DNA of 31,077 bases from Hadesarchaea archaeon (GCA_030601665.1 JAUWBP010000003.1:1-31077), one strand, 5' to 3'. Counted from the first letter of the stretch, positions 1 through 8,260 are shown. Translations and numbers: made by a program. Notes: a model not told the origin generated them from the sequence alone.

Positions 1-747
1 ATCCCATAGGTTCTCGCCAGTGACCGCATCCAGCGAGTGAAGGTACCCGTCGTTCGACCCTATGTAGACGCGCCCCCCGACAACCGCAGGCGAAGAGTTT
101 TCAAACATTCCCGGCTCTCCAATTTGGTATTGCCATACCCCCACCCCATCGCTCGTACGCAGCGCATACACACGGACTCCCCAGCCGCCAACGAAAACCA
201 TGTTATCAGCAACCGCAGGTGAGGCAGTGATCCGATTACCAAGATTATTTTCCCATATAAGCAGCCTAGTTTCCGTGTTGATGGCGTAGACATAGCCATC
301 GGTTGATGTCACGTAGACGACGTTGCCTACGACGGCTGGTGAAGAGTATACTGCATCGCGCGTCTGGTAGCTCCACAGGTTTTGACCCGTTGCCGCGTTC
401 AAGCAGTATATGAAATTGTCACTTGTGCCGATGTACACGCGACCACCTGCGAAAGTGGGTGATGCCACTTCACCCCCAGCTTTGAAGCTCCAGACCACTC
501 TGCCGTTGACCACGTTGATCGCACGAAGATATCCGTCTTCGGACCCGACGAAAACTTTGTCGCCCACGACCACCGGTGATGAAACAGCCCCCCCAACGTT
601 GAGTGTCCATGCGACCTGATCGCTTTCGGGAGCTGGAGAAACCGTGTAGCCAGTGCGCTGGGCGTCGTGACTGAAAGTGGGCCACTCCTGAGCTGAAGCA
701 CCACCTGCAATCAAGCATAGGAGGATGAGGCCGGCAATTATTTTCAT
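1..747 (-). CDS. Secreted PQQ-like beta-propeller repeat protein, 3' end outside window
   Basis: The frame starts at ATG 745-747 and stays open to base 1, so the C-terminus is missing. The first 20 residues (MKIIAGLILLCLIAGGASAQ) form a signal peptide: a basic N-terminus, a hydrophobic core and a small-residue cleavage site. Mature protein starts near EWPTFSHDAQRTG, typical of PQQ/quinoprotein-dehydrogenase-like propellers. Blade repeats follow, with recurring SSPVVVGDKVFVGS, DGYLRAIN, GRVVWSF and YIGTSD-type segments about 40 residues apart, so at least five blades are visible. Such proteins are exported and often act as scaffolds or binding proteins on the cell surface. No catalytic residues or quinone-binding evidence can be judged here, so no enzyme activity is claimed. 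It is divergent from the cysteine synthase gene at 816, with a TATA-like box at 771-780. Confidence 0.85.
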   Translation of the reverse strand, partial: MKIIAGLILLCLIAGGASAQEWPTFSHDAQRTGYTVSPAPESDQVAWTLNVGGAVSSPVVVGDKVFVGSEDGYLRAINVVNGRVVWSFKAGGEVASPTFAGGRVYIGTSDNFIYCLNAATGQNLWSYQTRDAVYSSPAVVGNVVYVTSTDGYVYAINTETRLLIWENNLGNRITASPAVADNMVFVGGWGVRVYALRTSDGVGVWQYQIGEPGMFENSSPAVVGGRVYIGSNDGYLHSLDAVTGENLWD

Positions 748-770
748 GAGTCCCCAAGTTCCTTGGTTGT

Positions 771-805
771 GGATTTAAATAGGGATGCCTAGCACAAATT
801 TTAAA
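771..805. promoter_or_regulatory. Divergent promoter region with palindromic TATA-like box
   Basis: The 68-bp gap between the propeller gene (start 747, minus) and cysteine synthase (start 816, plus) holds the palindrome ATTTAAAT at 773-780 and a second TATA-like stretch, AATTTTAAAT, at 797-806. The palindrome is 25-30 bp from the minus-strand ATG and about 36 bp from the plus-strand ATG, so it could serve both genes with very short leaders. Position is seen in the sequence; the promoter role is inferred. Confidence 0.45.
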
Positions 806-815
806 TGTCGATAGC

Positions 816-1859
816 ATGGATTGGGGTCGCTATAAGAAGGTCGCGGAAAATGTGACCGAGCTCATCGGCCTTACGCCGCTCATCAAGCTCCGCAAGCTCA
901 CCGAGCTCGCCGGCATGTCAGAGCTTGAGCTCTTCGGGAAGGCGGAGTTTATGAACCCCTCGGGGAGCCTGAAAGATCGGATCTTGCTAAAAATAATCAA
1001 AGACGCAATGGAAAAAGGAGAACTCCGCCCAGGGATGACGCTGGTTGAGAGCACTACTGGCAATACTGGCATCTCGACGGCGATGCTCGGGGCTCACCTC
1101 GGCTTCCACGTATTGATCCTAATGCCTGAGGGGATGAGCGAGGAACGGGTGAAGGCAATCCGCGCGTTCGGGGCGAAGATAGTGACCCTTCCCGGGGCCG
1201 AGTCGGACGTCGATCTGGCAGTGAAGCGGGCAAAGGAGCTTGTATCGCTCGACCCGAAGCAGCATTTCTTGGTAAACCAGTTCAACAACGAGGTGAACGT
1301 TCAGGCCCACTACGAGACGACGGGACCAGAGATTTGGGCGCAGGCCGAGGGTAAGCTTGACGCGCTCGTCGCTGCGGTGGGCACGGGCGGCACATTAACT
1401 GGGGTTGGACGTTACTTGAAGGAGCAAAATCCAAGCATCAAAATCTACGCAGTCGAGCCCGCCGAATGCCCGGTGGTTTCCAAACAGCGTTGGGGGACGC
1501 ACCAAATAGAAGGAGTTGGAGATGGGTTTATCCCCTCGATCTTTGACCTCTCGTTGCCTGATGGCGTAATCTTGGTTTCCACTGAAAGAGCCATCTGGAT
1601 GACGCAGCGCATCGCTCATGACGAGGGGCTTTTCCTCGGAATCTCGAGTGGGGCGAACGTAGAAGCGTGCTTGAAATTGCACAAACGCCATCCCGAGCTT
1701 AAGCGCGTAGCAACGATGCTCAACGATCACGGATTCCGCTACTTCTCGACGCTTCTCTTCGGGGAGATGAAAGAGGTTAGCATCCCGGAGCGCCCGCACG
1801 TGATTGAACTCACACACCGACAACGTGAATTGTTGTCCAAGCTCGAAGTGATCGAGTAG
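816..1859 (+). CDS. cysK: Cysteine synthase family PLP enzyme
   Basis: 347 residues, fold type II PLP enzyme. The PLP lysine is K53 in NPSGSLKDR, the phosphate/substrate loop is TTGNTGISTA (about 80-89), and the glycine-rich PLP-phosphate loop is GTGGT (189-193) followed by LTGVGRYLKE. SSGAN near residue 275 is the usual C-terminal active-site segment. Members join sulfide to O-acetylserine or O-phosphoserine, or act as cystathionine beta-synthases; the sequence alone does not separate these. The tail beyond about residue 300 (LNDHGFRYFST and onward) is longer than in minimal CysK. The gene starts with ATG and is convergent with the FAD dehydrogenase, with only one base between their ends. 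Cytoplasmic. Family assignment is firm, donor substrate is open. Confidence 0.88.
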   Translation: MDWGRYKKVAENVTELIGLTPLIKLRKLTELAGMSELELFGKAEFMNPSGSLKDRILLKIIKDAMEKGELRPGMTLVESTTGNTGISTAMLGAHLGFHVLILMPEGMSEERVKAIRAFGAKIVTLPGAESDVDLAVKRAKELVSLDPKQHFLVNQFNNEVNVQAHYETTGPEIWAQAEGKLDALVAAVGTGGTLTGVGRYLKEQNPSIKIYAVEPAECPVVSKQRWGTHQIEGVGDGFIPSIFDLSLPDGVILVSTERAIWMTQRIAHDEGLFLGISSGANVEACLKLHKRHPELKRVATMLNDHGFRYFSTLLFGEMKEVSIPERPHVIELTHRQRELLSKLEVIE

Positions 1860-1860
1860 T

Positions 1861-3216
1861 TCAAGCTTTGGATTTGGCTATTATTCCCCTCGCCGCAAGC
1901 AGACCTGTTGCGGCAGCAGCAACGATACCCCGTGAGAGACCTGCTCCATCTCCGGCGACGAATAGATTCGGCACATTTGTCTCCATGTTTTCATCGACGT
2001 GGATTTGCATTGCGTACAGTTTAACTTCGGGCGCATAAAGTAGCGTTGAGTCCTCAGCAACGCCCGGGGAAACTTTGTCCAAGCACTCGAGCCCCTCGAT
2101 GATATCCGTCACGATCCTGCCAGGCATAGCCATCGAGATGTCTCCGGGAGTGACACTCCGAAGGGTCGGCTTCACGTGCCCTCGCCCGACTCGCTCCCAC
2201 GTCGACCGCCTCCCCCCACGCAGATCGCCAAGGCGTTGGAGCAGCGGGCGTCCGCCGCCTATCGTGGTCGCGAGGTATGCTAACGATTGCCCATAAGCCG
2301 TGGTGTTGGTGACTGGGAGTGTGAGCCCTATGTGAACAAGAAGCGCGAAATTTGTGTTTTGTGATTTTTTCGCGCGAAGGGACTGTCCATTCACGCCGAC
2401 GTGATCGTCGTAGCGCTCCTCCATGACCCAACCCATCGCATTTGTGCAGAATGTGCGAACAAAATCGTCGAAAGTTTTTGTGCGAATGTGAAATTTCGGG
2501 TCGCGATTCACCTTGACCACAGGCTCGTAAACGACCGCCGGCACTTCCACGCGCACGCCGACATCGATGGGGCCGTGAGTGAGATTTACTCCCAAGTTTC
2601 GTGCTTGTTCAGCGAACCAATCTGCACCCACCCGTCCGGTCGCCGCGAGGATGCACTTGGTGTGAATCCGCTTCCCCTTAACGGTGACCTCGCCCTTTCC
2701 GATCTGCTCGACTTTTGAGTTGAGCATGAACTTTACCCCTTGTTTTTCAAGTTTGTTCCTGATCGAGTTGATGATATCGGGAAGGTACTCGCTGCCTATG
2801 TGACGCTGGAGGATTGGGATAAATCGAACGCCAGCTGCAGCTGCACGCCTCGTGAGCGCCTCTACCTCCTCTGACTCCTCACCGTGAATCTCCTTGGGTG
2901 CACCGTGCTCGACAAAAATGTCATCCACTTCTTTGACGAGTTTTTCGGCTTTCGAGACGCTTTTAGTCAGCTCGCTGAGGTCACCGCCTATATCGTAGCG
3001 GAGGTTTAGAATGCCGCTCGACATGCCCCCCGCGCCCCCCAAACCGCACATGATGTGACAGGGCTTGCACCCTATGCACTTTCCATCCTCGAAGGCCGGG
3101 CAGGTGCGCTTCTCTATTTCCCGCCCCCAATCGAGAACGGTCACAGAGAGCTTCGAATTTTTTGATAGCTCGTGTGCTGCGAATAATCCAGCAGGCCCAG
3201 CCCCAATAATGAGCAC
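1861..3216 (-). CDS. FAD-dependent dehydrogenase, COG2509-like
   Basis: 451 residues. The N-terminus holds the dinucleotide-binding GAGPAG (5-10), and FVAGDGAGLSRGIVAAAATG near the C-terminus is the second FAD contact typical of this superfamily. A cysteine set at C39, C47, C50, C53 and C57, then GLGGAGGMSSG, matches the uncharacterised FAD-dependent dehydrogenases of COG2509. These are soluble and of unknown substrate. The start is odd: the only in-frame start after a TAG is GTG at 3214-3216, but the codons before it read RDYTTD, which is the usual lead-in to VLIIGAG. An upstream ATG at 3254-3256, just after a TATA-like TTTATAT, is one frame off. Either the protein starts abnormally short or the 5' end carries a single-base indel. 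Confidence 0.8.
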   Translation of the reverse strand: MLIIGAGPAGLFAAHELSKNSKLSVTVLDWGREIEKRTCPAFEDGKCIGCKPCHIMCGLGGAGGMSSGILNLRYDIGGDLSELTKSVSKAEKLVKEVDDIFVEHGAPKEIHGEESEEVEALTRRAAAAGVRFIPILQRHIGSEYLPDIINSIRNKLEKQGVKFMLNSKVEQIGKGEVTVKGKRIHTKCILAATGRVGADWFAEQARNLGVNLTHGPIDVGVRVEVPAVVYEPVVKVNRDPKFHIRTKTFDDFVRTFCTNAMGWVMEERYDDHVGVNGQSLRAKKSQNTNFALLVHIGLTLPVTNTTAYGQSLAYLATTIGGGRPLLQRLGDLRGGRRSTWERVGRGHVKPTLRSVTPGDISMAMPGRIVTDIIEGLECLDKVSPGVAEDSTLLYAPEVKLYAMQIHVDENMETNVPNLFVAGDGAGLSRGIVAAAATGLLAARGIIAKSKA

Positions 3217-3283
3217 ATCCGTCGTGTAATCCCTCGAAGCCTAACGTTACACCCATATAAAAGCTTTTAGAGGAGGCATCGTT

Positions 3284-4060
3284 TTACTTTCTCAAATCAT
3301 GTACCTTACCCAAAAAAGTGCCATCCAACAAGTAGGCCTCGGCTTCATCTAATTTTACGACACCGGACTTGAACATCGGTCCAATCAATTTTTTAGGTAT
3401 CCCTCTATTCACCGCGGCGCCTCCAACGAGCTCGCTGAACGCTGGTATCACGAGCAGCTCCGGCGGTTCGCCCTCGATTTGCTCCTGAAGCCTTCTCGGG
3501 AACTTCGATGCGTCGAGCTTTGCGCGTAGCCAGATCGGCTCTATCATTCGCCCCCCGAGCTCGTCGCGAAACTCGACTGCCGGATGATTGTGCGCTGCCG
3601 CGAGCAGTTTTGTGTTGAGCACCTCCGGGGAGGGCCAAGTGTGGCCGTGCATCAGACCCACACGCTTTCGCTTGCCAAGCACGATGCCCCGCGCTCCGTG
3701 AATTTTTACCTCCCGCGGCACCATCCCCTCCAGCCCGCCGTCGTGGTTCCCGCGGATGATCTCAACGCGGACCAGCTTCGCCAGCTCCTCAAAGAAGCCG
3801 GGGAGCTCACGCCACTCCTGCCGGCTGGCGATAGGAACGTTGTGCTTGACGTCGCCCAAGAAAATCAGGCGGTCGGGCCTTCGTCTCTTGATGAGCTTTA
3901 GGAGCCGTTCCTTAACCTTTGGAATCTGGCTGGGCAGCGAGACGCCCTTGCTCGCGAGCTCCCCTTCGATGCCCAAGTGCAAGTCTGCGACAATGAGCGA
4001 GCGCTCTCTAGCTGATTTGATCAGAAGTGCCGGGGTGCCGCGAATTGGGGTTGCGACCAT
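3284..4060 (-). CDS. Calcineurin-like metallophosphoesterase, COG1407
   Basis: 258 residues with every metallophosphatase motif in order: ADLHLG (25-30), GDVKH (69-73), GNHD (104-107) and GLMHGHTWP (135-143), plus AAAHNHP further on. DLHLG with HGHTWP is characteristic of the ICC-like phosphoesterases of COG1407. Members have two-metal phosphodiesterase folds and a still poorly defined nucleic-acid-related role. Start ATG 4058-4060 lies 36 bp from the end of the upstream membrane-protein gene on the same strand, so the two may be co-transcribed. The FAD dehydrogenase begins 67 bp downstream after a TATA-like box, suggesting a separate promoter there. Specific substrate unknown. Confidence 0.85.
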   Translation of the reverse strand: MVATPIRGTPALLIKSARERSLIVADLHLGIEGELASKGVSLPSQIPKVKERLLKLIKRRRPDRLIFLGDVKHNVPIASRQEWRELPGFFEELAKLVRVEIIRGNHDGGLEGMVPREVKIHGARGIVLGKRKRVGLMHGHTWPSPEVLNTKLLAAAHNHPAVEFRDELGGRMIEPIWLRAKLDASKFPRRLQEQIEGEPPELLVIPAFSELVGGAAVNRGIPKKLIGPMFKSGVVKLDEAEAYLLDGTFLGKVHDLRK

Positions 4061-4096
4061 CGAACTAATTTTAGCGCCGTGGCGAATAACTTTAGC

Positions 4097-4390
4097 CTAC
4101 CCTCTCCATAAGGCTAGAGCAAGGCCAAGCAAGAATCCGGCTGAAGAGTAAGGTAAAATGTTTTTCAGCGTTTCACCCTCCCCAATTAACTCCGGCAGGA
4201 CCTCCATCGCTTTATCGTAAATATCTCGAAAGGTCAGGCTCAAGGTCCCTGTTGCGACGAGAACTATCACGAGAGCGGCAACGGCAAAAATTAGCTTCAA
4301 TGTACGTTTTATCACAATACCGACCAGTAAACCGAGGATGAACGGTATAACAATTGGAATTAGCCATGCAATTTCTGATGGGAATTCCAT
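4097..4390 (-). CDS. Small membrane protein, FUN14-like
   Basis: 97 residues with three hydrophobic segments: about 8-28 (LIPIVIPFILGLLVGIVI), 33-52 (IFAVAALVIVLVATGTLSL) and 80-95 (SSAGFLLGLALALW). Between the second and third lies an amphipathic stretch, DIYDKAMEVLPELI. The glycine-rich first helix, the basic IKRTLK turn and the final AGFLLGLALAL are the layout of archaeal FUN14-family proteins. The match is by pattern only, so the family name is tentative. Integral membrane location is well supported. The gene lies between Pelota and the metallophosphoesterase on the same strand, preceded by a 210-bp gap that contains one copy of the shared 18-bp element. Confidence 0.65.
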   Translation of the reverse strand: MEFPSEIAWLIPIVIPFILGLLVGIVIKRTLKLIFAVAALVIVLVATGTLSLTFRDIYDKAMEVLPELIGEGETLKNILPYSSAGFLLGLALALWRG

Positions 4391-4456
4391 TGATGACCTC
4401 TAGTTCAATTTCTCTATTACGTTTTTAACTCTATTGGCGGGGGTCTCCTTCCTTTA

Positions 4457-4494
4457 GAGAGGGAATGAAAGCCGAATACTTTCGGTGACCTCTC
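4457..4494 (-). other. Nested inverted repeat overlapping the 18-bp element, copy 1
   Basis: GAGAGG (4457-4462) pairs with CCTCTC (4489-4494), and inside it CCGAA (4472-4476) pairs with TTCGG (4481-4485) across a four-base loop. It lies in the gap downstream of Pelota and upstream of the FUN14-like gene, both on the minus strand. No T-run follows, so a terminator role is only possible. The other two copies of the element lack the CCGAA arm. Confidence 0.35.
4475..4492 (+). promoter_or_regulatory. Shared 18-bp element, copy 1
   Basis: AATACTTTCGGTGACCTC, identical to 11445-11462 and 22486-22503. Identity with the copy at 22486 extends to 24 bp (4474-4497). This copy points away from the FUN14-like gene and towards the end of Pelota, and the position where the other two copies have TTAAAAAAT holds only GTAGTAAAC. 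No plus-strand gene follows within 300 bp, so any transcript from it would be a short RNA or antisense to Pelota. The rest of the 4391-4600 gap shows no gene. Confidence 0.6.
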
Positions 4495-4600
4495 CCCGAA
4501 AACGCTACGGTAGTAAACAACATAGGACAAATTGGAAAACAAGCGAGAAGACAACAAATAACCCTTTTAAGCAAATCTATGCTTCTCTAACCTTTTGGTG

Positions 4601-5650
4601 TTAGGCCTTGAACCTGAGCAAGGCCGCCATGCCGCCCAGCGCCAGCAGCTGCTTCCCCGTATCGTAATCGGTGCTCACTACAATTACTTGACCCCGCGTC
4701 CTTCGTACCCGCTCGAGCACTTCCTCGACCCCAGCCCCATGACGGCGGAGCAGCTCATCTGCCACCAGCAGCTTCTCGATGGCGCCGAGCGATGCAGCTC
4801 GATCAACATCAGCCTTCCCATAAGTTGCAAGGCCTTCCTTCGCGATTTCAGCCATCAACCGTTCCATCAGCGATGTCTCGAATGAAATACGGTCCTCTCG
4901 TGAAACCCGCTCGACCAGCCCGCGGCGCACGATCTCGTAGAGTCCGGTTCTACCCCCTGAGCTGATATCGTCAAGCCTGACTTTCGAAACAAGTTCGGGA
5001 TACTTCCCGCGCAGAAAAACCATGAACGCATCCTTGGTGAAGCCGGGACCCGCAACTATTGCAGCCCGAATGCCCTCACGCGAGATAATATCATTCATCG
5101 CAGCAGCCAGCTTATGGAAAAACTTTCGCTCGTCCGCTTCCCGCTTGACCGCGTAGCGCTTCCCAGTCCGTGCATGGGAGATTATTCCCAACTCATCTAG
5201 CCCGTACTGCCGAACTAACGCGAGCTCTGCCGAAACCTCATCAAGCGCTACGAGAAGGACACGTGGGCGACGGCTAGCTCGAACGGCCTCCTTGATGCGA
5301 TTGAGGTGATCGGGGCGCCAAGTTTTTGTGATGGCGAGCGTAGAGCCGGGCTCCAAGCTGAATGAGTGATGTTTTCCAACATCGGGCCCTCCGACGATCG
5401 TGCCCAACAGGCGGAGGCGGTTTGCATGTTTATGAAACTGGGTGTCTTCGACGCGAATGGATAGCGTTACGCGCCGCTTCTCAAGCCGCTCCGGCCTGAG
5501 CTTACCTTTGACCTCCCGCTCCCGGCGCCAAGTTTGAGCAGCCACAATGTCGTTGGGTTCAACCAGGTGATGGAGGTGCCAGAGATCGTCAAGTGTTTCG
5601 ACCCTGAGCTTGATTTTTCCGTGCTTCAGGTCCTTGTAGATGACCCGCAT
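4601..5650 (-). CDS. pelA: mRNA surveillance protein Pelota (Dom34)
   Basis: 349 residues, the usual length. The N-terminal Sm-like domain begins MRVIYKDLKHGKIKLRVETL and includes the DDLWHLHHLVEPNDIV segment. The central eRF1-like domain (about 130-260) contains RVLLVALDEVSAELALV and IVAGPGFTKDAF, and the C-terminal domain ends with GQVIVVSTDYDTGKQLLAL. As expected for Pelota there is no GGQ peptidyl-hydrolysis motif. The protein enters the empty A-site of stalled ribosomes and, with aEF1A and ABCE1, splits them. It is cytoplasmic. It lies 32 bp downstream of the P-loop ATPase, on the same strand, so the two are probably one transcript. Confidence 0.95.
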   Translation of the reverse strand: MRVIYKDLKHGKIKLRVETLDDLWHLHHLVEPNDIVAAQTWRREREVKGKLRPERLEKRRVTLSIRVEDTQFHKHANRLRLLGTIVGGPDVGKHHSFSLEPGSTLAITKTWRPDHLNRIKEAVRASRRPRVLLVALDEVSAELALVRQYGLDELGIISHARTGKRYAVKREADERKFFHKLAAAMNDIISREGIRAAIVAGPGFTKDAFMVFLRGKYPELVSKVRLDDISSGGRTGLYEIVRRGLVERVSREDRISFETSLMERLMAEIAKEGLATYGKADVDRAASLGAIEKLLVADELLRRHGAGVEEVLERVRRTRGQVIVVSTDYDTGKQLLALGGMAALLRFKA

Positions 5651-5682
5651 ACGTAAGCCCCCAATGTCGGACGTTCGACACG

Positions 5683-6390
5683 CTACCTGCCGCGGAATTC
5701 TCGGAAGGCACGGCTTATGCTATCGTTCCAGAAGCTAGGTAAGCTGTGGCGCACGAGCCCCTCGAACTCATCAGAGTAGACATAAAAGTGGTTCACCCGC
5801 TCGCTTAGCTTCTTAAACATTTTATCGACTGCGTTGAAGATGTCTTGCAAGGCCTTTCGCTCAAATCTCGCCTGGAGCAGCGATGGCTCTTTGAGCAGGA
5901 GCACATCTGCCAAGCGAAGCACGTTCAGCTCGATTAAGGCTGAGCTTTGTGTTATCAGTAGCATACTGAGGTTCTTGTGGCGAGAGATGGTCATGAGCTT
6001 GGTGAGCATCTTATTCATCGAGGTCATCGCTTCCCGTGAGAAAAAGAGGATCGCAGCCTCATCGATGAGCACGACAGAGTCATTTGGGATTTTTTCGATC
6101 CCTTTTGCCTTGTGAATCCACCGCGGCAGCTTTGCGGCATCGTAGCCTATGCCATAGCATCTCCTACGGGCCGAGTGATTGAACCACGCGAGGAATTGCA
6201 TCCCCAACGCCGTCTTGCCAGAGCCGCGCTTCCCGACGATCAGCAGGATGAGACCGTACTTAAGGAGCGCTTTCTCGAAGTCGGCGTAAGAGCCCCGGCG
6301 TTCCTCCACGACCTCGAAGGGTTTGAACCTCGGTGGGGGTTTCGGTGGCCCAATTCCAAACGCATCGCGAACTCGACCGAGTAAGCCCAT
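5683..6390 (-). CDS. P-loop ATPase of HerA/FtsK/Zot-like type
   Basis: 235 residues. Walker A is GKRGSGKT (53-60) and Walker B is VVLIDEAA (106-113), followed by a sensor-like LLITQSSA. The layout (short basic, proline-rich N-terminus, then one ATPase core with a conserved Q after the third strand) is that of HerA/FtsK-type motor ATPases or of Zot-like virion proteins, not of AAA+ loaders. No membrane segment or HAS-barrel domain is visible, so it is shorter than HerA. Start ATG 6388-6390 is preceded by a GGGGGGAAAA purine run. It sits between a 32-residue ORF and Pelota on the same strand. A ribosome-rescue link is only positional. Function unknown. Confidence 0.75.
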   Translation of the reverse strand: MGLLGRVRDAFGIGPPKPPPRFKPFEVVEERRGSYADFEKALLKYGLILLIVGKRGSGKTALGMQFLAWFNHSARRRCYGIGYDAAKLPRWIHKAKGIEKIPNDSVVLIDEAAILFFSREAMTSMNKMLTKLMTISRHKNLSMLLITQSSALIELNVLRLADVLLLKEPSLLQARFERKALQDIFNAVDKMFKKLSERVNHFYVYSDEFEGLVRHSLPSFWNDSISRAFREFRGR

Positions 6391-6399
6391 TTTTCCCCC

Positions 6400-6498
6400 C
6401 TAGACCTTGAGGAGTTCCTTGAGTGGTCTGTCGTTAGTGGGGTGAATGTATGCAACGGTATATTCAAAACGAACCCCCCGGCGCTTGGGCGTGATCAT
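6400..6498 (-). CDS. Small 32-residue ORF upstream of the ATPase
   Basis: ATG at 6496-6498 follows TGGAGATGGG, an acceptable SD sequence, and the ORF ends with TAG at 6400-6402, nine bases before the ATPase ATG. The protein starts MITPKRRGVRFEYTVAYIH and ends PLKELLKV; it is basic, with an alternating beta-like middle. No family is recognised. The tight spacing to the ATPase, the SD sequence and a TATA-like TTTTAAG at about 6530 favour a real leader gene of the ATPase-Pelota operon. It could also be a chance ORF. Confidence 0.45.
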   Translation of the reverse strand: MITPKRRGVRFEYTVAYIHPTNDRPLKELLKV

Positions 6499-6553
6499 CC
6501 CATCTCCAAATGATTTTATCTGTGGTCGCTTAAAACATAGTTGAGGGTACCCT

Positions 6554-7009
6554 ATGGCTGTCCAGCGGCTCGTGAGGATAAGGGATATAAAGTCGAATGA
6601 TATGCAGGCGATTCTAACCATAGAGTACAAGTGCTTCAAGGACCCCTACCCACTAAGCCTGCTAAACCGCCTGCACGCACTACACCCCGATGGTTTTCTC
6701 GTCGCGGAGGCCGAGGGCAAAATCGTCGGCTACGTGATTGGGGTGCTCCGATGGGGAGCGACGGGCCACATTTTAGCCATCGCCACCGACCCGCCCTACC
6801 AGAGACAGGGCATAGCCTCGGCCCTCATGGATGACATCATCAGCCGTCTCCGCGCGAAGGGGGCGAAGCTCGTGCGGCTGGAGGTGCGAAGGAGCAACGC
6901 CGGGGCGCAACAGTTCTACCTTAAGCTCGGCTTTCGGCAGCGGGGGGAAGTCCCCTACTATTACGAGGACGGCGAGGCGGCCATGACGATGGACTACAAG
7001 CTCGATTAG
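6554..7009 (+). CDS. rimI: Ribosomal-protein-alanine N-acetyltransferase RimI/ArdI-like
   Basis: 151 residues, a full GNAT fold. Acetyl-CoA is bound by ATDPPYQRQGIASALM (77-92), with the Q/R-x-x-G-x-A loop at 83-88. The N-terminal IRDIKSNDMQAILTIEYKCFKDPYP is the RimI substrate-side signature, and NAGAQQFYLKLGF near the end is motif B. Archaeal homologues acetylate protein N-termini with broad specificity. Start ATG 6554 follows TTGAGGGT (6541-6548). Its TAG stop (7007-7009) touches the stop codon of dnaG on the other strand (7010-7012) with no base between them, so transcription must terminate inside the opposite gene or overlap it. Cytoplasmic. Confidence 0.88.
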   Translation: MAVQRLVRIRDIKSNDMQAILTIEYKCFKDPYPLSLLNRLHALHPDGFLVAEAEGKIVGYVIGVLRWGATGHILAIATDPPYQRQGIASALMDDIISRLRAKGAKLVRLEVRRSNAGAQQFYLKLGFRQRGEVPYYYEDGEAAMTMDYKLD

Positions 7010-8179
7010 CTACCTTCGGTATCTCAATTTTCGGAGATCATCCAAGGTTAGGACGCGCACGTTTGCCGGCACCGCTTCAACTCGTGAGCGCATTCCCACG
7101 ATGTATTGCACGCCGCGTTCGGCTGCCATGCCAGCGAGCTCCTGGGTCACAACCCCATCAAACACCACGGCTTTAACGTTCGAGGCTTGAGGCAGTCGTT
7201 CCTTCAGTTCCCTCACTTGGACCTCTTCGATTTGCTCGAATTTTTCGCTGAGTAGTTGTGCCCTCAGGGTGCCGCGCAACCTGCTGATGATATCCTCTAG
7301 TCTCCGGAGCCCTTGGCCTTCCCCTTCGGCGGCGGGCGCAGCCTCCGGCGCGGGCTTCCCTCGGAACTTAGCAAGTGCGTGCTCGATAGACACCTTGCTC
7401 CGCAGCGTCTTTATCACCTCCTTCCGTGTGAGGTCCTCCACGCTGCGGTTCGGAAGCAGCTTCGCGACGAAGTCGATGTCGGCAACTTGGAGCAGCTCCT
7501 TTAGGATTAGGTCCCCGCCTCGGTCGTTGTCGAGGAAAGCCGTCGTCGTCTTGTCTTTGCTCAGGTCTATCACCGCCTTAGGCACGCTCGTCCCCTCGAT
7601 GGCGATGACATTTCGGATGCCCGCACGAAGTAAGTTCAGCACATCGGCGCGCCCTTCGACGATTATCACCGCATCGGATTCCCGCACCCCCGGGCCGGCG
7701 GGTAAGCCCTTGTATTCGGCTATTTCCTCCAGGCGCACGGACTCCTTGACCCGCTCGGCTATCTCCTGAGTCTCAGGGGCAGCCTCCTCGATGGACTCGA
7801 GGATTTCCTTGGCGCGCCCCACGATGAACTTCCGCTTGGCGTCGCGCACATCCTCGATTCGTTCGACTTTGATCTTTGCCTCACATGGCCCCACGCGGTC
7901 AATTGTTTCAAGTGAAGCGGCGATGATCGACGTTTCGACCCGATCGAGACTCGATGGTATCGTTATCGTACCCGACGACTTTCCCTGAGTTGAGCTGATG
8001 TTCACCTTGATGCGCCCTATCCTGCCGGTCTTGAGCAGCTCGCGCAGGTCTAGCTCATCCCCCAGCAGGCCCTCGGTTTGTCCAAAAATCGCCCCGACTG
8101 CATCGGGACGCTCCGCCACGCCATTCGTCTCTATTTTAGCGTGGATGAGATACTTAGTCGTACCAATATCCTCTTTCAT
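7010..8179 (-). CDS. dnaG: Archaeal DnaG primase-like protein
   Basis: 389 residues from ATG 8177-8179. I chose this start because AAAAGGAGGTT lies seven bases upstream and archaeal DnaG normally begins just ahead of TTKYLIHAKIE. A GTG at 8249-8251 would add 24 residues. The N-terminal domain (GVAERPDAVGAIFGQTEGLLG) is the archaeal type, and the Toprim domain shows EGRADV (175-180) and DNDRGGD (217-223), the metal-binding acidic residues. Archaeal DnaG has been reported both as a primase in some lineages and as an exosome subunit; either fits. The C-terminus contains an alanine/glutamate-rich linker, then VKAVVFDGVVTQELAGMAAERG. The leader carries a perfect 10-bp hairpin. Confidence 0.93.
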   Translation of the reverse strand: MKEDIGTTKYLIHAKIETNGVAERPDAVGAIFGQTEGLLGDELDLRELLKTGRIGRIKVNISSTQGKSSGTITIPSSLDRVETSIIAASLETIDRVGPCEAKIKVERIEDVRDAKRKFIVGRAKEILESIEEAAPETQEIAERVKESVRLEEIAEYKGLPAGPGVRESDAVIIVEGRADVLNLLRAGIRNVIAIEGTSVPKAVIDLSKDKTTTAFLDNDRGGDLILKELLQVADIDFVAKLLPNRSVEDLTRKEVIKTLRSKVSIEHALAKFRGKPAPEAAPAAEGEGQGLRRLEDIISRLRGTLRAQLLSEKFEQIEEVQVRELKERLPQASNVKAVVFDGVVTQELAGMAAERGVQYIVGMRSRVEAVPANVRVLTLDDLRKLRYRR

Positions 8180-8260
8180 AACGCTAACCTCCTTTTTGCC
8201 GATCCGCTCGGCTACCAATACTTGTAGTTTTTTTCCTTCCAAGGGCACCACGCCCTCGAA

